A program made the translations under genes and the position numbers. 64,000 bases of DNA from Grimontia indica (lineage in GTDB: Bacteria > Pseudomonadota > Gammaproteobacteria > Enterobacterales > Vibrionaceae), in the NCBI RefSeq assembly GCF_000333895.2, contig NZ_ANFM02000002.1:62001-126000 (forward strand), read 5' to 3'. Positions 39,772 to 49,678 of the stretch are shown in pieces. Position 1 is the stretch's first letter. Each line of letters opens with the position of its first letter. Under the pieces are notes generated by a model. That model did not search any database. It saw nothing but the letters and a program-made list of their open reading frames with translations, and was not told where the DNA came from.

Positions 39772-41310
39772 ATGTCTGCTAAGAAGCCTTTGGCACTCGT
39801 TATTCTGGACGGATGGGGTTACCGCGAAGACAACAGCGACAACGCAGTTGCGAACGCGAATACACCTGTTCTTGATGGCTTGATGGCGGGCACCAGCACC
39901 CTGATCTCTGCATCAGGTATGGATGTTGGTTTGCCAGACGGTCAAATGGGTAACTCAGAAGTGGGCCACACCAACATTGGTGCAGGCCGCATCGTTTACC
40001 AGGACCTGACTAAAATCACCAAAGCTATCCAAGATGGTGAGTTTTTCGATAACCCTGTACTGACCGGTGCTATCGACAAAGCAGCGAAAGCAGGCAAAGC
40101 GGTTCACATCATGGGTCTGATGTCCCCAGGCGGCGTTCACAGCCACGAAGACCACATTGCAGCAGCTGTTGAAATGGCAGTTCAACGTGGTGCTGAGGAA
40201 GTGTACCTGCACTGCTTCCTGGACGGTCGTGACACCCCACCTCGCAGCGCGAAAGCATCACTGGAGCGTTTCGACGCCCTGTTTGCAAAACTGGGTAAAG
40301 GCCGTACGGCATCTATCGTAGGTCGTTACTACGCCATGGACCGTGACAACAACTGGGATCGCGTAGAAAAAGCTTATGACCTGATGGTTGAAGCAAAAGG
40401 CGCGTTCACTTACGGCTCTGCAGTAGAAGCGCTGGAAGCTGCTTACGCACGTGACGAAAACGATGAATTCGTTCAAGCGTCTGAAATCCGCACTGAAGGC
40501 CAGCCTGTTGCGTCTTTCAACGACGGCGACGCAGTGATCTTCATGAACTTCCGCGCTGACCGCGCGCGTCAAATCACCCGCGCATTCATGCCTGGCTTTG
40601 ATGGCTTCGCTCGTAACAAAGTTGCAGCGCTTGCAGATTTCGTGATGCTGACGGAATACGCGGCAGACATCGACACCGCATGTGCTTATCCTTCAGAAAA
40701 CCTGGTTAACACCCTGGGTGAGTGGCTGTCTAAGCAAGGTAAAACTCAGTTGCGTATTTCTGAAACCGAAAAATACGCGCACGTCACTTTCTTCTTCAAC
40801 GGTGGTGTTGAATCCGTATTCGAAGGCGAAGAGCGTGCTCTGGTTGCCTCCCCGAAAGTCGCAACTTACGACCTGCAACCAGAAATGAGCTCTGAAGAGC
40901 TGACTGACAAGCTGGTTGACGCGATCAAGAGCGGCAAGTTCGACCAAATCATCTGTAACTACCCGAACTGTGACATGGTTGGCCACACTGGCGTTTACGA
41001 TGCAGCAGTGAAAGCCGTTGAAGCTATCGACCTCTGCATTGGCCGTGTTGTTGAAGCAATCAAAGAAGTTGATGGTCAACTGCTGATCACTGCTGACCAC
41101 GGTAACGCGGAAATGATGGTTGACCCAGCAACCGGTGGTATTCACACTGCGCACACTAACCTGCCAGTACCACTGATTTATGCAGGCAGCAAAGACATCG
41201 ACCTGGTTGACGGCGGTAAACTGTCTGATCTGGCTCCAACGATGCTGGCACTGACCGGTGTTGAAGCGCCAGCTGACATGACCGGTAAACCACTGTTCGT
41301 TGCTAAGTAA
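39772..41310 (+). CDS. gpmM: 2,3-bisphosphoglycerate-independent phosphoglycerate mutase
   Basis: 512 aa, manganese-dependent alkaline-phosphatase-superfamily enzyme interconverting 3- and 2-phosphoglycerate. Metal-site [10 protein letters not shown] near the start, phosphoserine S62 in [14 protein letters not shown], and the C-terminal TADHGNAE and [12 protein letters not shown] metal motifs. Strong codon bias; AGAGG site before the ATG. Followed by envC as in enteric gammaproteobacteria. Confidence 0.98.
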   Translation: MSAKKPLALVILDGWGYREDNSDNAVANANTPVLDGLMAGTSTLISASGMDVGLPDGQMGNSEVGHTNIGAGRIVYQDLTKITKAIQDGEFFDNPVLTGAIDKAAKAGKAVHIMGLMSPGGVHSHEDHIAAAVEMAVQRGAEEVYLHCFLDGRDTPPRSAKASLERFDALFAKLGKGRTASIVGRYYAMDRDNNWDRVEKAYDLMVEAKGAFTYGSAVEALEAAYARDENDEFVQASEIRTEGQPVASFNDGDAVIFMNFRADRARQITRAFMPGFDGFARNKVAALADFVMLTEYAADIDTACAYPSENLVNTLGEWLSKQGKTQLRISETEKYAHVTFFFNGGVESVFEGEERALVASPKVATYDLQPEMSSEELTDKLVDAIKSGKFDQIICNYPNCDMVGHTGVYDAAVKAVEAIDLCIGRVVEAIKEVDGQLLITADHGNAEMMVDPATGGIHTAHTNLPVPLIYAGSKDIDLVDGGKLSDLAPTMLALTGVEAPADMTGKPLFVAK

Positions 41311-41332
41311 TTAGCCACACTCTTCAGTGATG

Positions 41333-41363
41333 AAAAGCGCGCTCTTCGGAGCGCGTTTTTTTA
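41333..41363 (+). terminator. gpmM terminator
   Basis: Stem CGCGCTC / GAGCGCG extended by AAAA / TTTT pairs with one bulged G, 4-nt loop and a T-run. Confidence 0.88.
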
Positions 41364-41463
41364 TGCAATTCTGACAACTCACTTCCTGATTTTCTCTTAA
41401 AATAGAGGAAGTAAACTTCACCGATTTTATTCTCGAACTTGCGATGCTGAGACAGGCAGAGTA

Positions 41464-42663
41464 ATGCCAACTCCAGATCGGCTTGATATACTGCCTGCCA
41501 TGAAGGGAAGAACGTTGCGCCACTTAAAATTGTTGCGCGCCAGTGCCATAAGCGCTGGCGTTTTGTTGTGCCTGCTTACCAGCCCAGCTTCTCTCGCCAG
41601 TGACGAGCAGCTTTCTGGCATGAAAAGTGAAATCTCCCGTCAGGAACAGCAGCTCAATTCCAAATCGAAAATACTCAACGCGCTGCAATCCAATCTCAAA
41701 TCCCAAGAGCAATCCATCGCCGCTATCGCAACACAGATGCGCGATGCCAATGCTGATTTAAGCGTTATCGAAAAAGATATCGCCACACTAAACCGTGAAA
41801 GCCAGCGTCTTGAACAGCTTAAGCTTGGCCAGATGGAGCTTTTAAAAGAGCTCTTAAACAGCCAGTACCGACAAGGCCAACACAGCCAACTGAATGCGCT
41901 ATTAAGTGGTGAAGACTCCACGGACATGGATCGTATGACGGTGTATGCAGAAAAACTTTCCAAGGCGCGAACGGATGCTATCAACGAACTCGCTGCTACC
42001 GATACTGAGCTGCAGCTAAAACGCCGCACCCTGCAGCAGCAAACCGATAAGCAAAAGACACTAATTGCCTCTCTTGCCGCTGATAAAGCTAAGCTGGAAA
42101 AAGAGCAGCAGGCTCAGAAGAAAACAGCAGGCGCTATCCGCCGTGAAATCAACAGTGACAAGGGTTACCTTGCTGAGCTTCGTAATAACGAAAAGCGTCT
42201 GAAAGTAGAGCTTGAACGCGCCGCAGAACAAGCCCGCATTGCCGCCGAGCAATCCAAAGTCAAAATGGATGGCCTCGGTAAGTACAAAGGCAAGATGCAG
42301 TGGCCAGTAAAAGGGAAAATCCTGCACCGATATGGCACTGAACAAACCGGACAACTGCGCTGGAATGGCATGGTTATCGCGGCTAAAGAAGGCAGTGAAG
42401 TCAAAGCCGCTCACGATGGCACTGTGGTGCTTTCAAACTGGCTACGCGGTTATGGCTTGATGGTGGTGGTCGACCACGGAAAAGGAGACATGAGCTTCTA
42501 CGGCTACAATCAGGCTTTGCTGCGCAATGTCGGCGATACGGTCAAAGCGGGTGACCCGATTGCCCTTGTCGGAAACAGTGGCGGTCAGGATGCCTCGGCG
42601 CTCTATTTCGAAATCCGGCGCAAGGGTAACGCCACCAACCCCAGCCCCTGGCTGACACGGTAA
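41464..42663 (+). CDS. envC: murein hydrolase activator EnvC
   Basis: 399 aa. Signal peptide (hydrophobic core about residues 27-45, cut near SLAS), long coiled coil (about 47-260) that binds FtsEX, and a C-terminal LytM (M23) domain. The LytM domain is degenerate as in E. coli EnvC: the first zinc ligands are missing (RWNGMVIAAKEG, YGLMVVVDHGKGDMSFYGYN), so it activates AmiA/B rather than cutting peptidoglycan. Start at 41464 or 41500 is uncertain. Follows gpmM, precedes yibQ by 18 nt. Confidence 0.94.
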   Translation: MPTPDRLDILPAMKGRTLRHLKLLRASAISAGVLLCLLTSPASLASDEQLSGMKSEISRQEQQLNSKSKILNALQSNLKSQEQSIAAIATQMRDANADLSVIEKDIATLNRESQRLEQLKLGQMELLKELLNSQYRQGQHSQLNALLSGEDSTDMDRMTVYAEKLSKARTDAINELAATDTELQLKRRTLQQQTDKQKTLIASLAADKAKLEKEQQAQKKTAGAIRREINSDKGYLAELRNNEKRLKVELERAAEQARIAAEQSKVKMDGLGKYKGKMQWPVKGKILHRYGTEQTGQLRWNGMVIAAKEGSEVKAAHDGTVVLSNWLRGYGLMVVVDHGKGDMSFYGYNQALLRNVGDTVKAGDPIALVGNSGGQDASALYFEIRRKGNATNPSPWLTR

Positions 42664-42681
42664 AGGCACTGCAGGTTTCAG

Positions 42682-43398
42682 ATGCAAAGGATTGTTGCTG
42701 TTACCACCCTACTCCTTCTCTTTCTGGCTGCGCCCATCGCAGCCAAACCTAAAATCGCCTTTATTATCGATGACCTTGGCTACGAAATGATGCCAAGAGA
42801 GATTGCCGCTTTGCCGCCGCAAATCAGTGTCTCCATCATCCCCTTCACCGAATTCGACACGGCGGTTGCGCTGACTGCCTTGAGCCAACAGCGCGAAGTC
42901 TTGCTTCACCTTCCGATGCAAAGCCCTGATGGCACGCCGCAAGAGCCTAACTCACTGACGCTTGCCATGAGTAAAAAGGAAATGCAGGGCTCAGTGAAAG
43001 AGGCGCTTTATCGCGTTCCGCAGGTAGTGGCAGTGAATAACCATATGGGCAGTTTACTGACCCAACATAAGACGCCGATGCATTGGATCATGGAGCTTCT
43101 TGAAGAGCGTAAGATTGGCTTTATCGATAGCCGCACCACGCCAAAAACCGTTGCCCAGCGGATAGCCCGCGAACATGGTCTCGCCACCAATCGCCGTCAT
43201 GTGTTTCTTGACCATTTCCCTAATGAAGCTTTCATCGAAAACCAGCTCAAACTTGCCGTACAACAAGCCAAACGCCGCGGTGTTGCTGTGGTGATTGCCC
43301 ACCCCTTCCCTGTCACATTGGAAACCTTACAAGCACAGCTTCCTGAGCTTCAAAAAGAAGTGGAACTGGTGCCAATCTCACTGGCACTCAGGCAATAA
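42682..43398 (+). CDS. yibQ: divergent polysaccharide deacetylase family protein
   Basis: 238 aa. N-terminal signal peptide (residues 1-21, cut near IAAKPK), then a NodB-like barrel: IAFIIDDLGYE near 25, LHLPMQ near 75, NNHMGS near 115 and VVIAHPFP near 205. Metal ligands are only partly those of active deacetylases, hence the family name. Presumably periplasmic. In an operon with envC; a cell-envelope role is inferred. Confidence 0.9.
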   Translation: MQRIVAVTTLLLLFLAAPIAAKPKIAFIIDDLGYEMMPREIAALPPQISVSIIPFTEFDTAVALTALSQQREVLLHLPMQSPDGTPQEPNSLTLAMSKKEMQGSVKEALYRVPQVVAVNNHMGSLLTQHKTPMHWIMELLEERKIGFIDSRTTPKTVAQRIAREHGLATNRRHVFLDHFPNEAFIENQLKLAVQQAKRRGVAVVIAHPFPVTLETLQAQLPELQKEVELVPISLALRQ

Positions 43399-43421
43399 AA
43401 AACCCGCCGGAGCGGGTTTTA
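43397..43421. terminator. terminator between convergent yibQ and tdh
   Basis: Stem AAAACCCGC / GCGGGTTTT with a 4-nt loop, A-rich left and T-rich right flank. Confidence 0.85.
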
Positions 43422-43443
43422 AAATTCAAGCGATAGACGATGA

Positions 43444-44484
43444 TTACTTTGTCCAATCGAGGATAACTTTACCCGACTGCCCAGAGCACATCACGTCAAA
43501 GCCTTTCTGGAAATCATCCACGCTGTAGTGGTGCGTGATAATTGGACTCAGATCCAGACCCGATTGGATCAGACTTGCCATCTTGTACCAGGTTTCAAAC
43601 ATTTCACGGCCATAGATGCCTTTAATCACCAGACCTTTGAATATCACCTGATTCCAGTCGATACCCATGTCTGATGGCGGAATACCCAGCAGCGCAATAC
43701 GACCACCGTGGTTCATGGTTTGAAGCATGCCGTTGAACGCAGACGGATTACCGGACATCTCAAGGCCCACGTCGAAGCCTTCGCGCATACCCAGTTCTGA
43801 CATCACGTCTTCGAGTTTTTCTTCTGCCACATTCACCGCGCGGGTTACACCCATCTTACGTGCCAGTTCCAGGCGGTATTCATTCACGTCGGTGATCACC
43901 ACATGACGGGCGCCCACGTGCTTCGCAACCGCTGCCGCCATGATGCCGATTGGGCCAGCACCAGTGATCAGGACATCTTCACCAACAAGATCAAAAGACA
44001 GCGCAGTGTGAACCGCGTTACCGAATGGGTCGAAGATAGAAGCTAAATCGTCTGAAATGTCTTCCGGGATTTTGAATGCGTTGAATGCTGGGATCACAAG
44101 ATACTCGGCAAACGCACCTTCACGGTTTACGCCCACACCAATGGTGTTGCGGCAAAGATGCGTGCGACCAGCACGGCAGTTACGACAGTGGCCACAGGTA
44201 ATGTGACCTTCACCCGATACGCGGTCGCCAATGGCGAAACCACGCACTTCCTGGCCGATGCCAACCACTTCGCCCACATACTCATGCCCTACAACCATTG
44301 GCACAGGAATAGTTTTTTGTGACCACTCATCCCAGTTGTATATATGCACGTCGGTACCACAAATCGCGGTTTTGCGGATTTTGATCAGCAGATCGTTATG
44401 GCCCAGCTCTGGCAAATCGGTCTCTGTCATCCAGATCCCTGGTTCTGCTTTCAATTTTGCCAGCGCTTTCATTTTGTTCGTCAT
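43444..44484 (-). CDS. tdh: L-threonine 3-dehydrogenase
   Basis: 346 aa. Zinc- and NAD-dependent oxidation of threonine to 2-amino-3-ketobutyrate. Catalytic zinc site [14 protein letters not shown] with Cys near 42 and [10 protein letters not shown]; structural zinc cysteines in [18 protein letters not shown]; Rossmann [15 protein letters not shown] near 178. E. coli Tdh starts at the internal MKALAKL, so four extra residues are possible. Lies 6 nt after kbl, as a two-gene operon. Confidence 0.97.
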   Translation of the reverse strand: MTNKMKALAKLKAEPGIWMTETDLPELGHNDLLIKIRKTAICGTDVHIYNWDEWSQKTIPVPMVVGHEYVGEVVGIGQEVRGFAIGDRVSGEGHITCGHCRNCRAGRTHLCRNTIGVGVNREGAFAEYLVIPAFNAFKIPEDISDDLASIFDPFGNAVHTALSFDLVGEDVLITGAGPIGIMAAAVAKHVGARHVVITDVNEYRLELARKMGVTRAVNVAEEKLEDVMSELGMREGFDVGLEMSGNPSAFNGMLQTMNHGGRIALLGIPPSDMGIDWNQVIFKGLVIKGIYGREMFETWYKMASLIQSGLDLSPIITHHYSVDDFQKGFDVMCSGQSGKVILDWTK

Positions 44485-44490
44485 CGTTGC

Positions 44491-45687
44491 TTATCCAATC
44501 AGACCCATGTCTTTACCGACTTTGATAAAGGCGTCGATTGCCTTGTCCAGTTGCTCACGGCTGTGTGCCGCTGACATTTGCGTGCGAATACGTGCCTGAC
44601 CTTTCGGTACTACAGGGAAGGAGAAACCGACTACGTAGATACCTTCTTTCATCATGCGTTCTGCAAATTCGCCCGCTACTTTTGCATCACCCAGCATCAC
44701 AGGAATGATGGCGTGGTCCGCGCCTGCCAGCGTAAAGCCCGCTTCGCTCATACGGGCACGGAAGTGGTTGGCGTTGTCCCACAGTTTGTCACGCAGATCG
44801 CCGCTTTCTGCCAGCAGATCAATCACACGGATAGACGCTGAAACAATCGCTGGTGCCAGTGAGTTCGAGAACAGGTAAGGACGTGAACGCTGACGCAGCC
44901 AATCAATCACTTCTTTCTTACCTGACGTGTAACCGCCTGACGCGCCGCCCATGGCTTTACCCAAGGTGCCGGTGATGATGTCGATACGATCAATCACGTC
45001 ATGGTATTCGTGGGTACCACGACCGTTTGCGCCCATAAAGCCCACGGCATGAGAATCATCCACCATCACCAATGCGCCGTATTTTTCTGCCAGATCGCAG
45101 ATAGCAGGCAGGTTTGCGACAACACCGTCCATCGAGAACACACCGTCTGTCACGATCAATGTGTTGCGAGCACCTTTTTCTTTCGCCGCAATCAGTTGCT
45201 GCTCCAGCTCTTCCATATTGTTGTTGGCATAGCGGAAGCGCATCGCTTTACACAAACGCACACCGTCGATGATAGAGGCGTGGTTCAACGCATCGGAAAT
45301 GATCGCATCTTCTGCACCCAAAATAGTTTCAAACAGGCCAGCGTTGGCATCGAAGCAAGAAGAGTAAAGGATGGTGTCTTCCATACCGAGAAAGGCAGAA
45401 AGCTTTTCTTCCAATACCTTATGCGAATCTTGGGTGCCGCAGATAAAGCGCACCGACGCCATGCCGAAGCCATGCTCATCCATTCCTGCTTTTGCCGCTT
45501 CAATCAGCGCAGGGTGGTTAGCCAGCCCCAAGTAGTTATTGGCACAGAAGTTCAATACTTCGTCACCTGACGTTACTGAGATGTTCGCCTTTTGGGCCGA
45601 CGTGATCACACGTTCATCTTTGTACAGGCCTTCAGCTTTTACTTCTTCAAGCTGCTGGCGAATTTGCTGGTAAAAAGCGGCAGTCAT
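44491..45687 (-). CDS. kbl: glycine C-acetyltransferase (2-amino-3-ketobutyrate CoA ligase)
   Basis: 398 aa, E. coli length. PLP enzyme cleaving 2-amino-3-ketobutyrate with CoA to glycine and acetyl-CoA; the second step after Tdh. PLP lysine in [14 protein letters not shown] near 244; [11 protein letters not shown] and [14 protein letters not shown] also match the alpha-oxoamine synthase family. First gene of kbl-tdh; on V. cholerae this pair lies on chromosome 2, whereas here it sits beside LPS genes. Confidence 0.97.
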   Translation of the reverse strand: MTAAFYQQIRQQLEEVKAEGLYKDERVITSAQKANISVTSGDEVLNFCANNYLGLANHPALIEAAKAGMDEHGFGMASVRFICGTQDSHKVLEEKLSAFLGMEDTILYSSCFDANAGLFETILGAEDAIISDALNHASIIDGVRLCKAMRFRYANNNMEELEQQLIAAKEKGARNTLIVTDGVFSMDGVVANLPAICDLAEKYGALVMVDDSHAVGFMGANGRGTHEYHDVIDRIDIITGTLGKAMGGASGGYTSGKKEVIDWLRQRSRPYLFSNSLAPAIVSASIRVIDLLAESGDLRDKLWDNANHFRARMSEAGFTLAGADHAIIPVMLGDAKVAGEFAERMMKEGIYVVGFSFPVVPKGQARIRTQMSAAHSREQLDKAIDAFIKVGKDMGLIG

Positions 45688-45864
45688 CGCTTACTCCATC
45701 GATGGAAACAGGAACAGGTTGATATCAATATGATTATTGCATCACTGAAAGCTAAAGTGTCTAAATAACACCCAGCTTACAGTATGACATATTAGAAAGA
45801 GTGTAGATGATAGAGTTCTGAGGAAGGTCGCGTCTATTGAATTAGTACATCTTATTGTGCTCGA

Positions 45865-46527
45865 TCACGCTGAGTCGGAAGCCGCCTTGGTGCTTTCCAT
45901 CTGTTCGCGATAGTGCCCTATCAAACCTAATACTACTGCTCTGCCTTTATCGGTCGTCATCGGTGACACCATGTTGAGGATTTGCAGCACGCCCTGATAA
46001 ATCACCACTGGCGTCACTTTCGCCTGCGGTGACTGCGCACTTTGATAGAATATCCAACTCGACGCGACGAGTTTCAGCGTGCTGCACAGTGACTGCAGCG
46101 CTTCATCGTCCATATCCAGCCATCCCGTTTCACGAAAGCGGCTCAGCATCGCAAAGAGATTGGCTTTCAATGCCTGCTGCGCCTCCAGATATTTATTCTG
46201 AAGCTCAGCATCGCGGCTTAGGATATCGGGCAGATTGGCGTAGAAGAAACGGTATCTCCACATCAGTTGGAAGGTGGCATCAAGGTATGCAAGCAGCCGC
46301 TGTTCGTCAGATTCCGCTGGGACTTCCGGCTGGAAACCTGTCGAAAGATCGAGCGCGTATTGATCGAAAATACTGTGTATAATCTCTTCCTTATTACGGA
46401 AGTGGTAATACAGGTTTCCCGGGCTTATCCCCAGATCGGCAGCAATATGGTTAGTGGTGACGTTTGGCTCACCCTGCTCGTTGAAGAGCGCCAGCGCTGA
46501 ATGAATAATGCGATCACGGGTTTTCAT
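45865..46527 (-). CDS. TetR/AcrR-family transcriptional regulator
   Basis: 220 aa. N-terminal TetR helix-turn-helix (residues about 1-50: [18 protein letters not shown]) and a helical ligand domain rich in aromatic residues ([12 protein letters not shown]). A similar gene accompanies kbl-tdh in vibrios. It is divergent from hldD with a 107-nt gap and 177 nt upstream of kbl on the same strand, so either could be a target. Ligand unknown. Confidence 0.9.
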   Translation of the reverse strand: MKTRDRIIHSALALFNEQGEPNVTTNHIAADLGISPGNLYYHFRNKEEIIHSIFDQYALDLSTGFQPEVPAESDEQRLLAYLDATFQLMWRYRFFYANLPDILSRDAELQNKYLEAQQALKANLFAMLSRFRETGWLDMDDEALQSLCSTLKLVASSWIFYQSAQSPQAKVTPVVIYQGVLQILNMVSPMTTDKGRAVVLGLIGHYREQMESTKAASDSA

Positions 46528-46634
46528 GGTTAAACTGCTATCCTCAAGCCCAGAAAGGGAAATATTACCATAGCCTCACTGAATTACTGGTGGGGTCTTC
46601 TCATAATTCAGGTCAACAGAATTTAGGTAAATAT

Positions 46635-47579
46635 ATGATTATAGTGACTGGCGGCGCCGGCATGATCGGCAGCAATTTGGTTAAAGCGCTGAACGAGCAA
46701 GGTTACAACGATATTCTGGTAGTTGATAACCTGAAAGACGGCACCAAGTTCGTGAATCTGGTTGACCTGGATATCGCTGATTACATGGACAAAGAAGACT
46801 TCATCGCGCAAATCATGGCGGGTGACGATTTCGGTCCTATCGAAGCGGTATTCCACGAAGGTGCGTGCTCAGCGACCACTGAGTGGGACGGCAAGTACAT
46901 GATGCTCAACAATTATGAGTATTCAAAAGAGTTGCTGCATTACTGTCTCGAGCGCGAAATTCCATTCCTGTATGCATCATCGGCTGCAACTTACGGCGGC
47001 CGTGACCACGACTTCATCGAAGAGCCACAATATGAAGGCGCACTGAACGTTTACGGTTACTCCAAGCAGCTGTTTGACAACTACGTTCGCCGCATTTGGG
47101 CAGACGCTGAAGCACACGGTGAGACACTGTCTCAAATCACCGGTTTCCGTTACTTCAACGTATACGGTCCACGCGAGAACCACAAAGGCAGCATGGCGTC
47201 TGTGGCTTTTCACCTGAACAACCAAATTAAAGACGGCCAAAACCCGAAACTGTTCGAAGGCAGCGACACCTTCAAGCGTGATTTCGTATATGTTGGTGAC
47301 GTGTGCAAGATGAACATCTGGTTCTGGCAAAACAGTCAATCAGGCATCTTCAACTGTGGTACCGGTCGCGCAGAACCTTTCCGTGCTGTCGCTGAAGCCG
47401 TCATCAAGCACCATGGTCAAGGCGAAGTGGAAGAAATCCCATTCCCAGACCACCTGAAGGGCCGATACCAAGCTTACACTCAGGCAGATCTCACCAAAGT
47501 TCGCGCAGCCGGTTATCCTGACGAATTCAAAACCGTCGCGGAAGGCGTTGCCGAGTACATGGCAATTCTTAATAAGTAA
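46635..47579 (+). CDS. hldD: ADP-L-glycero-D-manno-heptose 6-epimerase
   Basis: 314 aa SDR-family epimerase completing the ADP-heptose precursor of the LPS inner core. N-terminal [13 protein letters not shown] (NADP site), YGYSKQLFD with the catalytic Tyr and Lys near 140-144, and [11 protein letters not shown]. The start was set at the ATG giving [10 protein letters not shown], as in the family; a longer frame from 46590 has no homology. First of the LPS genes in the window. Confidence 0.97.
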   Translation: MIIVTGGAGMIGSNLVKALNEQGYNDILVVDNLKDGTKFVNLVDLDIADYMDKEDFIAQIMAGDDFGPIEAVFHEGACSATTEWDGKYMMLNNYEYSKELLHYCLEREIPFLYASSAATYGGRDHDFIEEPQYEGALNVYGYSKQLFDNYVRRIWADAEAHGETLSQITGFRYFNVYGPRENHKGSMASVAFHLNNQIKDGQNPKLFEGSDTFKRDFVYVGDVCKMNIWFWQNSQSGIFNCGTGRAEPFRAVAEAVIKHHGQGEVEEIPFPDHLKGRYQAYTQADLTKVRAAGYPDEFKTVAEGVAEYMAILNK

Positions 47580-47586
47580 TTGACTG

Positions 47587-47620
47587 AAAACGGGTGGAAT
47601 AACAACGTCACCCGTTTTTC
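47587..47620 (+). terminator. probable hldD terminator
   Basis: 10-bp stem AAAACGGGTG / CACCCGTTTT with a 12-nt loop, followed by TC-rich bases, 7 nt after the hldD stop. Confidence 0.7.
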
Positions 47621-47652
47621 TTCCTAAGTTCGATTTTTGTAGTTCCGACTCT

Positions 47653-48594
47653 ATGAGCCAAGACCCTAAAAATAGCTCTTATCTACCAACGTTTGAATGG
47701 GCCTTTTTGCACCCGCGTTACTGGGGTACCTGGCTGGGTATTCTCTTCGCCGCAATTATGGCTTTTGTGCCGTTCAGACTTCGCGACAAATTCGCTGAGT
47801 TTCTCGCCAAACGCCTGGTAAAAATGAATAACCGCGCCAAAAAACGTGCGGTGATCAATCTTCAGCAATGTTTTCCAGAAAAAACCGACGAGGAACGTTC
47901 CGCCATTTTAGAGCAAAGCTATATTAATGCGGGGTGTGTTCTGCTGGGTTTCGCCACCATCATGATGCGCAGCAAACGCTATTTGGAAAAGCGCACCTTA
48001 TTCCGCAATGAGGAAATTCTGACAGAGCTTGTCGAGAATGGCGAAAAAGTCATTCTGTTAGTACCTCATAGCTGGGCGATTGATTATCCCGCAGTTCAAT
48101 TAGCTTCGCGAGGCTTACCTGTCGCTGCCATGGTGAAAAAGCAAAAGAACAAAGTGGCAGACTGGCTAATGAACGTGCAGCGCCTGAAATATGGTGGCAG
48201 AACTCACGAGCGTGCAGATGGCATTAAGCCTTTTATTAAGTCCGTGCGTGAGGGCTACCTTGGCTACTATCTGCCGGATGAAGATCATGGCCCGGATTAC
48301 AGTGTGTTTGTGCCTTTCTTCGCTGCGCAGAAAGCAACACTGTCTGGTTTAGGTAAGCTTGCGACATTGAGCCGCGCGAAAATCGTTCCGCTAATGCCTG
48401 TTTATAACCGTGAAACCGGAAACTTTGAGGTGATTGTGCAGCCGCCACTGGCTCCATTCCCATCAGGCAGCGAAGAAACGGATGCGCGCATGATGAACGA
48501 ACGCATTGAACAGTTTTTGGAAAACGACCCTGGCCAGTATATGTGGATTATGAATTTACTCCGCTCAAAGCCAGATGGTAGTCAGAATTACTAA
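47653..48594 (+). CDS. lpxM: lipid A myristoyl/lauroyl acyltransferase (LpxM type)
   Basis: 313 aa inner-membrane acyltransferase of the HtrB/MsbB family that adds a secondary acyl chain to Kdo2-lipid A. One N-terminal membrane segment (about 22-42), then the HX4D catalytic motif HSWAIDYPAVQL near residue 139 and YLPDEDHGPDYSVFVPFF. Sequence style is closer to LpxM than LpxL; vibrio LpxN, which uses hydroxylaurate, belongs to the same group, so donor specificity is open. Confidence 0.88.
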   Translation: MSQDPKNSSYLPTFEWAFLHPRYWGTWLGILFAAIMAFVPFRLRDKFAEFLAKRLVKMNNRAKKRAVINLQQCFPEKTDEERSAILEQSYINAGCVLLGFATIMMRSKRYLEKRTLFRNEEILTELVENGEKVILLVPHSWAIDYPAVQLASRGLPVAAMVKKQKNKVADWLMNVQRLKYGGRTHERADGIKPFIKSVREGYLGYYLPDEDHGPDYSVFVPFFAAQKATLSGLGKLATLSRAKIVPLMPVYNRETGNFEVIVQPPLAPFPSGSEETDARMMNERIEQFLENDPGQYMWIMNLLRSKPDGSQNY

Positions 48595-48608
48595 CATAAA
48601 CAACAAAC

Positions 48609-48644
48609 AAGAGCAGTAGCATGTATAGCAATGCTACTGCTCTT
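48609..48644. terminator. 14-bp hairpin between convergent lpxM and GT9 gene
   Basis: Perfect 14-bp stem AAGAGCAGTAGCAT / ATGCTACTGCTCTT with an 8-nt loop, placed between two converging genes. There is no T-run, so termination by this hairpin is likely but not certain. Confidence 0.6.
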
Positions 48645-48646
48645 AA

Positions 48647-49678
48647 TCACAAAGACAGAGAGTTGAGATTGTTACGAATAGCCTCAATTATTTGACCATT
48701 TGTTGGAATTGAGCTGTCTGCATTCATCACCATTACGTGTCCAGATTCATATTTCGGAGTGTATCTAAATGGTACTGTTGAGTAAAAAATACCTACCGTC
48801 GGTGTATGAGTGGCAATAGCCAAATTTCGTATCCCGGTATCAGGAGCAATAACCATAGCAGAACGAGCTAAGTACTCTGTCAGTTGCTCTAGGCTTTTGT
48901 TTTCAATGATCTCTATATTGTCATGTTCAGTCAGAAGAGGAGTTAAGAAATCTCCTTTCTCACGGTCATGAACACCTTCTAAATAGCAGTGTTTAGTATT
49001 TGGAAAGGCCACTGCAGTATCACTCATTAAACTATACATCTGCTGTTTTGGTAGAATTTTTGATTCAGTAGATGCTCCATTGAAGTATACAAATCTTTGA
49101 TTCTCTAGAGCACTAAAACATCGATTGTCTGGATAGCCGAAATCAGGTATGTGTGGCGGTACATGCCCGAGGAATCTTAACATGTCGAGCATAGAATCGA
49201 GCTCATGTTGGAAATCAGAGCGAGGTACAGACACATTATAAACAGTACCATTCAGTACTGCTTTGTAAGGGAACCCAAACTTTAATTTCGCTTTATTCAG
49301 CACAGTCAACCATAGAGAACGGTTTGTACAGGACAAGTCGAAAATAATGTCTTGCTCTCCTAAACCTTTTATGTTGCTTAACTTTTCAGAGAAAGAATAA
49401 TTATTTTTAACGTCTTTTCCATACATGATATATGTACAGTCGGCCAAATCGCTGGGTAAGCCATATTTGTAGTTAGTAGCACCGACTAAAACTATTTCTG
49501 CATTTGGGAAAAACTTCCTAGCCTCTATTAGAAAAGGCCGTACAAGTACTAGATCACCAAGAGCCGCTTGTCGGATAACAGCTATTTTTGTTATTTTTTC
49601 AGGTTGGAAATTAGATGCTAAGAATTTTTTAGCCACCGGAGCTGCGTAGGCTCCTTTTTCAAACCAGCTGTATTTCAT
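48647..49678 (-). CDS. glycosyltransferase family 9 (heptosyltransferase-like)
   Basis: 343 aa. GT9 fold: KIAVIRQAALGDLVLVRPF near residue 31 and the C-terminal donor site with VIAPDTGIRNLAIATHTPTV. Central region differs from WaaF and WaaC, so donor and acceptor are not known; a core or outer-core sugar transfer is the likely role. The start at 49678 has a GGGAG site and overlaps the O-antigen ligase gene by 20 nt. Visibly AT-rich compared with flanking conserved genes. Confidence 0.82.
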   Translation of the reverse strand: MKYSWFEKGAYAAPVAKKFLASNFQPEKITKIAVIRQAALGDLVLVRPFLIEARKFFPNAEIVLVGATNYKYGLPSDLADCTYIMYGKDVKNNYSFSEKLSNIKGLGEQDIIFDLSCTNRSLWLTVLNKAKLKFGFPYKAVLNGTVYNVSVPRSDFQHELDSMLDMLRFLGHVPPHIPDFGYPDNRCFSALENQRFVYFNGASTESKILPKQQMYSLMSDTAVAFPNTKHCYLEGVHDREKGDFLTPLLTEHDNIEIIENKSLEQLTEYLARSAMVIAPDTGIRNLAIATHTPTVGIFYSTVPFRYTPKYESGHVMVMNADSSIPTNGQIIEAIRNNLNSLSL

